From the NCBI GenBank assembly GCA_016795245.1, contig JAEUIA010000106.1, positions 1 to 54,315 of the forward strand: DNA of 54,315 nucleotides, written 5' to 3'. This document shows positions 51,198 to 54,315 of this stretch, piece by piece; position 1 is the stretch's first letter, and each line of letters begins with the position of its first letter. Both the position numbers and the translations under genes were made by a program. Under the pieces are notes generated by a model. That model ran no database searches. It was not told the DNA's origin and was given only the letters and a program-made list of their open reading frames with translations. Source of the DNA: Planctomycetota bacterium (lineage in GTDB: Bacteria > Planctomycetota > UBA1135 > GCA-002686595).

Positions 51198-52016
51198 ATG
51201 TTCGGCTCATTCAAGATCGGCAGCATCCTCGGCATCACGATCCGCGTGCACGTCCTGCTCGTGGTGCTGCTGGCGTTGTTCGCCTTCGGCGGCTCGCGCT
51301 CGACGGCCGAAGTGATCTCGCTCGCGCTCCTGTTCCCGATCCTGCTCCTGCACGAGCTCGGTCACTGCCTGGTCGCGCGCAAGTTCGGACTGGGCGTCCT
51401 CGACATCACACTGTGGCCTCTGGGCGGGATGGCGCGCATGACGAACATGCCCGAATCCGGACGTGTCGAAGGCTGGGTCGCGGTCGCCGGACCGGCCGTG
51501 AACTTCGTCCTGGCGGCGCTGATCATCCCGGTTTGGATGTTGGCGCTGATGATGGACGAGCGCTCCGACCTCACGTCGATCTTGTGGTACGCCTTGTGGA
51601 TCAACATCGTGCTGGGCGTGTTCAACCTGATCCCGGCTTTTCCGACCGACGGCGGGCGGATCTTGCGCGCGATCTTCTCGCGCAGCGTGGATTGGGAACG
51701 AGCCACGGAGCGCGCAGTGTTCGTGGGGCGCATTTTTGCCGTGTTGATCGGCGTCGTCGGCCTCGCGCTCGGCAACTGGGTCGCGCCGCTGCTCGCGGGC
51801 TGGCTGTGGTGGATGGGCGCGCTCGAATTGGCGCAAGTGCGCGACCGACATCGCGTCCGCGAGCAAGAGGTCCCCGAGCCTCAGGCGAACGCATTCAGTC
51901 ACGCGCCTTTCGACGGCGATTTCCCGTTGCGCGCGAAACGGCGCTTCACGGACGAGGACATCGAGCGCCTCGAGCGCCACCGCGGTCGACTGCGGCCGTT
52001 CGGTGACGGCCCCTGA
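51198..52016 (+). CDS. M50-family site-2-type intramembrane zinc protease
   Basis: A 272-aa membrane protein with about six helices. The zinc motif is LLHELGHCLVAR (His52, Glu53, His56) and the distal ligand is Asp151 in NLIPAFPTDGGRILR, as in the M50B (SpoIVFB/Rip3-like) group. There is no PDZ or CBS domain; the C-terminus is a charged cytosolic tail (about 205-272). It should cleave a transmembrane regulator, which may link to envelope stress or sporulation-like control. It is divergent from the AOR fusion and ends two bases from the RDD gene on the other strand. Confidence 0.92.
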   Translation: MFGSFKIGSILGITIRVHVLLVVLLALFAFGGSRSTAEVISLALLFPILLLHELGHCLVARKFGLGVLDITLWPLGGMARMTNMPESGRVEGWVAVAGPAVNFVLAALIIPVWMLALMMDERSDLTSILWYALWINIVLGVFNLIPAFPTDGGRILRAIFSRSVDWERATERAVFVGRIFAVLIGVVGLALGNWVAPLLAGWLWWMGALELAQVRDRHRVREQEVPEPQANAFSHAPFDGDFPLRAKRRFTDEDIERLERHRGRLRPFGDGP

Positions 52017-52017
52017 T

Positions 52018-52782
52018 TCAAGCGGCCTGTTGCGGCGGGAATTCGCGCACGAACAGGTACAGCTCCTTGAGCACATCGCGAGCGTCGGCGAACGGGCCCA
52101 GACCGAGCCTCTCGCTGAAGTGCTTCGCAGACTCGACGAACAGGGCGCGTCTCTCGTCCTCGATCAGGCCGCGTCGAGTCACGATCGCGCGCAGGAGCGA
52201 GCGCTCGTCCGGTGACAAGCGCCCGACCACACCCGGCGTGAGCGGCAGTGTGCGCACCATCAGAGTGCTCCACTTCTCGCCCGGGAACGGATCTTCGACG
52301 AAGGGGTGCTGCACATTGCGCACGACCATCGTTCCAGCCACGAGATCGCCGAGTCGTTGGTTGCGCGGGGTTGCCGCGATGACGATCAGGCCGATCGAGA
52401 TCGGCAGCATCAGAAAGGCGTCGATGGGCTGCAGCAGCGCGCGTACGAACAACTGGAAGATGGACGGCGGCTGGCCTTCGGTCGTGACGACGCGGATGCC
52501 GAGCGCGCGCTTCCCCGGGGTCGCTCCGTTTCCGTAGGCATGAAACAGGATGTGGTAGCCCATCCCCAGGAGCGCCAGCCCTCCGAAGAACAGCCCGAGC
52601 ACGAAGGCCGAAGCACCGGAAGGATCCACGGAGCTGAACAGCACCAGCAGGCCGAAGATGAAGAACGAGCCGACGCCGAGCGTGATCAGGTCCAACAACC
52701 CGGCTGCGAAACGACTTCCGGCGCCGGCCAGGTCGAGCCGGATGCGGACGCCTTCGGAAGTATCGACGACGAGCGTGGTCAC
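52018..52782 (-). CDS. RDD-family membrane protein with a C-terminal extension
   Basis: A 254-aa protein with the RDD domain: GSRFAAGLLDLITLG (Arg and Asp in helix 1) and NGATPGKRALGIRVVTTEG, the conserved loop before helix 3, plus RNQRLGDLVAGTMVV. About four hydrophobic helices are followed by an 80-90-residue soluble C-terminal part rich in Arg and Glu, containing VVGRLSPDERSLLRA. The role of RDD proteins is poorly known, although some are ion or solute transporters. I prefer GTG 52782 because TATGGT lies eight bases upstream; an alternative GTG is at 52821. The divergent SpoIIM-like gene is a frequent RDD neighbour. Confidence 0.88.
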   Translation of the reverse strand: MTTLVVDTSEGVRIRLDLAGAGSRFAAGLLDLITLGVGSFFIFGLLVLFSSVDPSGASAFVLGLFFGGLALLGMGYHILFHAYGNGATPGKRALGIRVVTTEGQPPSIFQLFVRALLQPIDAFLMLPISIGLIVIAATPRNQRLGDLVAGTMVVRNVQHPFVEDPFPGEKWSTLMVRTLPLTPGVVGRLSPDERSLLRAIVTRRGLIEDERRALFVESAKHFSERLGLGPFADARDVLKELYLFVREFPPQQAA

Positions 52783-52790
52783 AGGGCGTG

Positions 52791-52796
52791 ACCATA
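52791..52796 (-). promoter_or_regulatory. Putative -10 element TATGGT of the RDD gene
   Basis: Minus-strand TATGGT ends eight bases before GTG 52782, the same spacing as at other leaderless-looking starts in this window. It supports this start over GTG 52821. Confidence 0.35.
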
Positions 52797-52850
52797 ACTT
52801 GGCGGGTCCGTCCGGTTCCACTCCCGCGCCGCGATTGGCACCATGCCCAC

Positions 52851-53876
52851 ATGGCGCGCATCAAGGACAAAGGCCTGGAGCCCGAACTCAAGCAGCTGGA
52901 GATCCTCCTCGAGCGCAGTTCGCGCTACGGCCTCGCGGCGCTGTCCGACAAGGAGCTGTTTCAGATGGCGCGCCTGTACCGCTTCGCGGCCACGCGCGTC
53001 TCGCAGTACGAGACCGAGGGACGCTCGCTGCAGTTGATCAACAGCGTCCGATCGTTGACGGCGCGCGCCCACGGCCTGCTCGCGGCGCGCGGAGTGGCCG
53101 CCAGAGAGGGATTGCTCCAGCGCATCGGACGCTTCTATCTGCACGTCGTCCCAACCGCCATTCGTTCCGAGTGGAAGCTGATCACGGCCTCGTTCGTACT
53201 GCTCTACGGTCTGGCCGCGATCGCGTGGATCGCAGTCGCGCGTGACCTCGACACGGCCTGGGCCTTGTTCGATCCCAACGTGATCGCGTCTGAAATCGAT
53301 CAACTGCAGAAGACCGCACCGGGCGAACCGTTCCGCGGCAACTTCACCTTCGGTCTGGATGCGTCGGCGCCGACTTCGGGCCTGATCATGGCGCACAACA
53401 TGTTCGTCGGCGTCATGTTCTTCGCAGCGGCACTCGTGCCGCCGGTGTACGTGTACGTGCTGGCGACGAACGGCTTGATGCTGGGAACCTACATCGGCGT
53501 CGCTGGACATTACGACCAGGCGGGCGCCATCTCGTCGATCTTGTGGTGCCACGGCACACTCGAATTGCAGGCCATCGTGATCGCCGGCGCGGCGGGCCTG
53601 GTGCTCGTGCGTGCGTGGGTCGCGCCGGGTGCGTGGTCGCGTCGACATGCGCTGCGACTCGAAGGCGCAAAGTCCTGGCGCCTGCTCGCAGCGATGTTCC
53701 CGATGCTGTTCTTCGCCGGCTTGATCGAGGGCTTCGTCAGCCCGCACGTCTCGCATCCGACGCGCGTAGCGGTCGCGATCGCTTCTGGCGTGATCTTGAT
53801 CGCCTGGATCGGCCTGGGCGGACGAGGTGCGACGCGGCGGAACGCAGCAGCTCGCACTGCACCAACCGTGCAATAG
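52851..53876 (+). CDS. SpoIIM-like (DUF95) membrane protein
   Basis: A 341-aa protein. Residues 1-100 are soluble and helical (MARIKDKGLEPELKQLEILL). About five to six membrane helices follow, containing LIMAHNMFVGVMFFAAALVP and WCHGTLELQAIVIAGAAGL, the conserved Asn and the HGxxEL segment of the stage II sporulation M/DUF95 family. The function outside Firmicutes is unknown. The RDD-SpoIIM neighbourhood is common in high-GC bacteria and planctomycetes, often near DUF58 and MoxR genes, which may lie outside this window. The start is ATG 52851; other nearby ATGs are out of frame. Confidence 0.88.
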   Translation: MARIKDKGLEPELKQLEILLERSSRYGLAALSDKELFQMARLYRFAATRVSQYETEGRSLQLINSVRSLTARAHGLLAARGVAAREGLLQRIGRFYLHVVPTAIRSEWKLITASFVLLYGLAAIAWIAVARDLDTAWALFDPNVIASEIDQLQKTAPGEPFRGNFTFGLDASAPTSGLIMAHNMFVGVMFFAAALVPPVYVYVLATNGLMLGTYIGVAGHYDQAGAISSILWCHGTLELQAIVIAGAAGLVLVRAWVAPGAWSRRHALRLEGAKSWRLLAAMFPMLFFAGLIEGFVSPHVSHPTRVAVAIASGVILIAWIGLGGRGATRRNAAARTAPTVQ

Positions 53877-53998
53877 CCGGAATTCGGCACAGGCCTGGAA
53901 GCTCAAGAGCGCCCTCGACTCGGTCGGCGCCAGATGCGCCGTGAATCCTGACCCAAGACTCCCGATCCGCAACTCCAGCCGCAACAGATTCCCGCCAC

Positions 53999-54166
53999 GC
54001 AACGTTTCCAGACCGACACCGAACCTGAGCCCCGCAACGCTTCAAGACCGACACCGAACCCAGCCCCACAACGCAAGAAGCCCGACGACGAACACACCCC
54101 TCAACATTTCCAGACCGACACCGAACCGCGCCCCGCAACGCTTCCAGACCGACACCGAACTCACCC
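53999..54166. repeat. Five tandem copies of a 32-35-bp repeat
   Basis: Units lie at 53999-54033, 54034-54067, 54068-54100, 54101-54134 and 54135-54166. The common part is CAACG[C/T]TTCCAGACCGACAC followed by CGAACC and CCCC. The third unit is the most diverged. There are no spacers, so it is not a CRISPR array. The 439-bp region after the SpoIIM-like gene (53877-54315) has no supported gene; it holds these repeats and palindrome copy D. Confidence 0.9.
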
Positions 54167-54226
54167 AACCAGTCCCCACCCCAGTGTTGACCTCGGGGTT
54201 CGCGATTTGCGCAGTGGCGTTCGTCC

Positions 54227-54315
54227 GAGTTTGACCGTACCGAGCCAGGCTCGTGTGGTGCATCTTCGCCGGCGTAGAGCCGCGCGCCGGCGCGCGGCTC
54301 TGCAGCGGCGAAGAT
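54227..54315. repeat. Palindromic repeat, copy D (right part outside window)
   Basis: The core at 54227-54274 has the family sequence with small changes. The inner stem 54262-54288 pairs with 54289-54315, axis about 54288.5. Where other copies have AACTC next to CGCCGGCG, this copy has ATCTTC, and the opposite arm changes to GAAGAT, keeping the pairing. The right arm is cut off by the window end. Confidence 0.9.

Noticed and set aside
49946..52006. A 686-codon plus-strand frame across the AOR fusion and M50 protease region
   Set aside because: It crosses two real genes in the wrong frame or strand and is almost pure Arg/Pro/Ala composition.
53999..54166. Possible CRISPR array
   Set aside because: The repeats are directly adjacent with no unique spacers, and no cas genes are present.

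Overview
The window is a GC-rich, gene-dense piece of a Gram-negative bacterial chromosome. It carries genes for lipid A and inner-core LPS (LpxK, an LpxL-type acyltransferase, HldE, three family-9 glycosyltransferases, a WaaP/KdkA-like kinase), a large membrane-anchored Ser/Thr kinase, an FHA sigma54 activator, TMTC/TPR proteins and many secreted peptidases. This mix suggests an uncultured Planctomycetota or a similar environmental lineage. That is inference from gene content; the window has no rRNA or other phylogenetic marker. I saw no tRNA, rRNA, CRISPR array, transposase or phage gene. Both window ends lie inside copies of the same palindromic repeat, as expected for an assembly contig broken at repeats.

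Layout: 0.2-5.7 kb, Ser/Thr kinase and FHA-GAF-sigma54 activator (minus). 5.9-7.2 kb, Cys-cluster protein and enoyl-CoA hydratase, convergent around a Fur-box-like palindrome. 7.2-10.1 kb, translationally coupled LPS-core operon (kinase, GT9, GT9). 10.3-12.9 kb, tandem glutamate dehydrogenase genes, the second missing the catalytic lysine. 12.9-15.3 kb, split heptose-phosphate kinase/nucleotidyltransferase plus a TauE/SafE permease. 15.6-16.7 kb, DUF4143 ATPase. 16.7-19.9 kb, small repeat-motif protein, fatty acid hydroxylase, B12/radical SAM. 20-22.7 kb, ATP-grasp and TMTC-like protein converging on a perfect palindrome. 22.8-35.6 kb, M16 lipoprotein, MsbA-like exporter, S9 peptidase, APC permease, RlmA-like methyltransferase, DUF350 protein, DPP-IV-like lipoprotein. 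36.1-39.9 kb, lipid A/heptose operon (omega-like, LpxK, acyltransferase, HldE). 40.0-41.3 kb, HAD/P-loop fusion. 41.8-47.3 kb, PSMA-like M28 peptidase and a heterodimeric ABC exporter. 47.5-51.1 kb, GT9, unknown protein, AOR-MoaD fusion. 51.2-53.9 kb, M50 protease, RDD protein, SpoIIM-like protein.

The most unusual content is a dispersed family of long, nearly perfect inverted repeats sharing a core of about 48 bp (copies at 1-145, 20839-20985, 41385-41700 and 54227-54315). Their arms co-vary between copies, and one copy supplies the stop codons of two convergent genes. A second, unrelated long inverted repeat sits at 35597-36006. Other leads are the AOR fused to a ubiquitin-fold domain ending in Gly-Gly-Gly, the GDH pair with a pseudo-enzyme subunit, the HAD/P-loop fusion, and a TAnnnT motif lying 7-13 nt before many start codons, suggesting leaderless or near-leaderless mRNAs.
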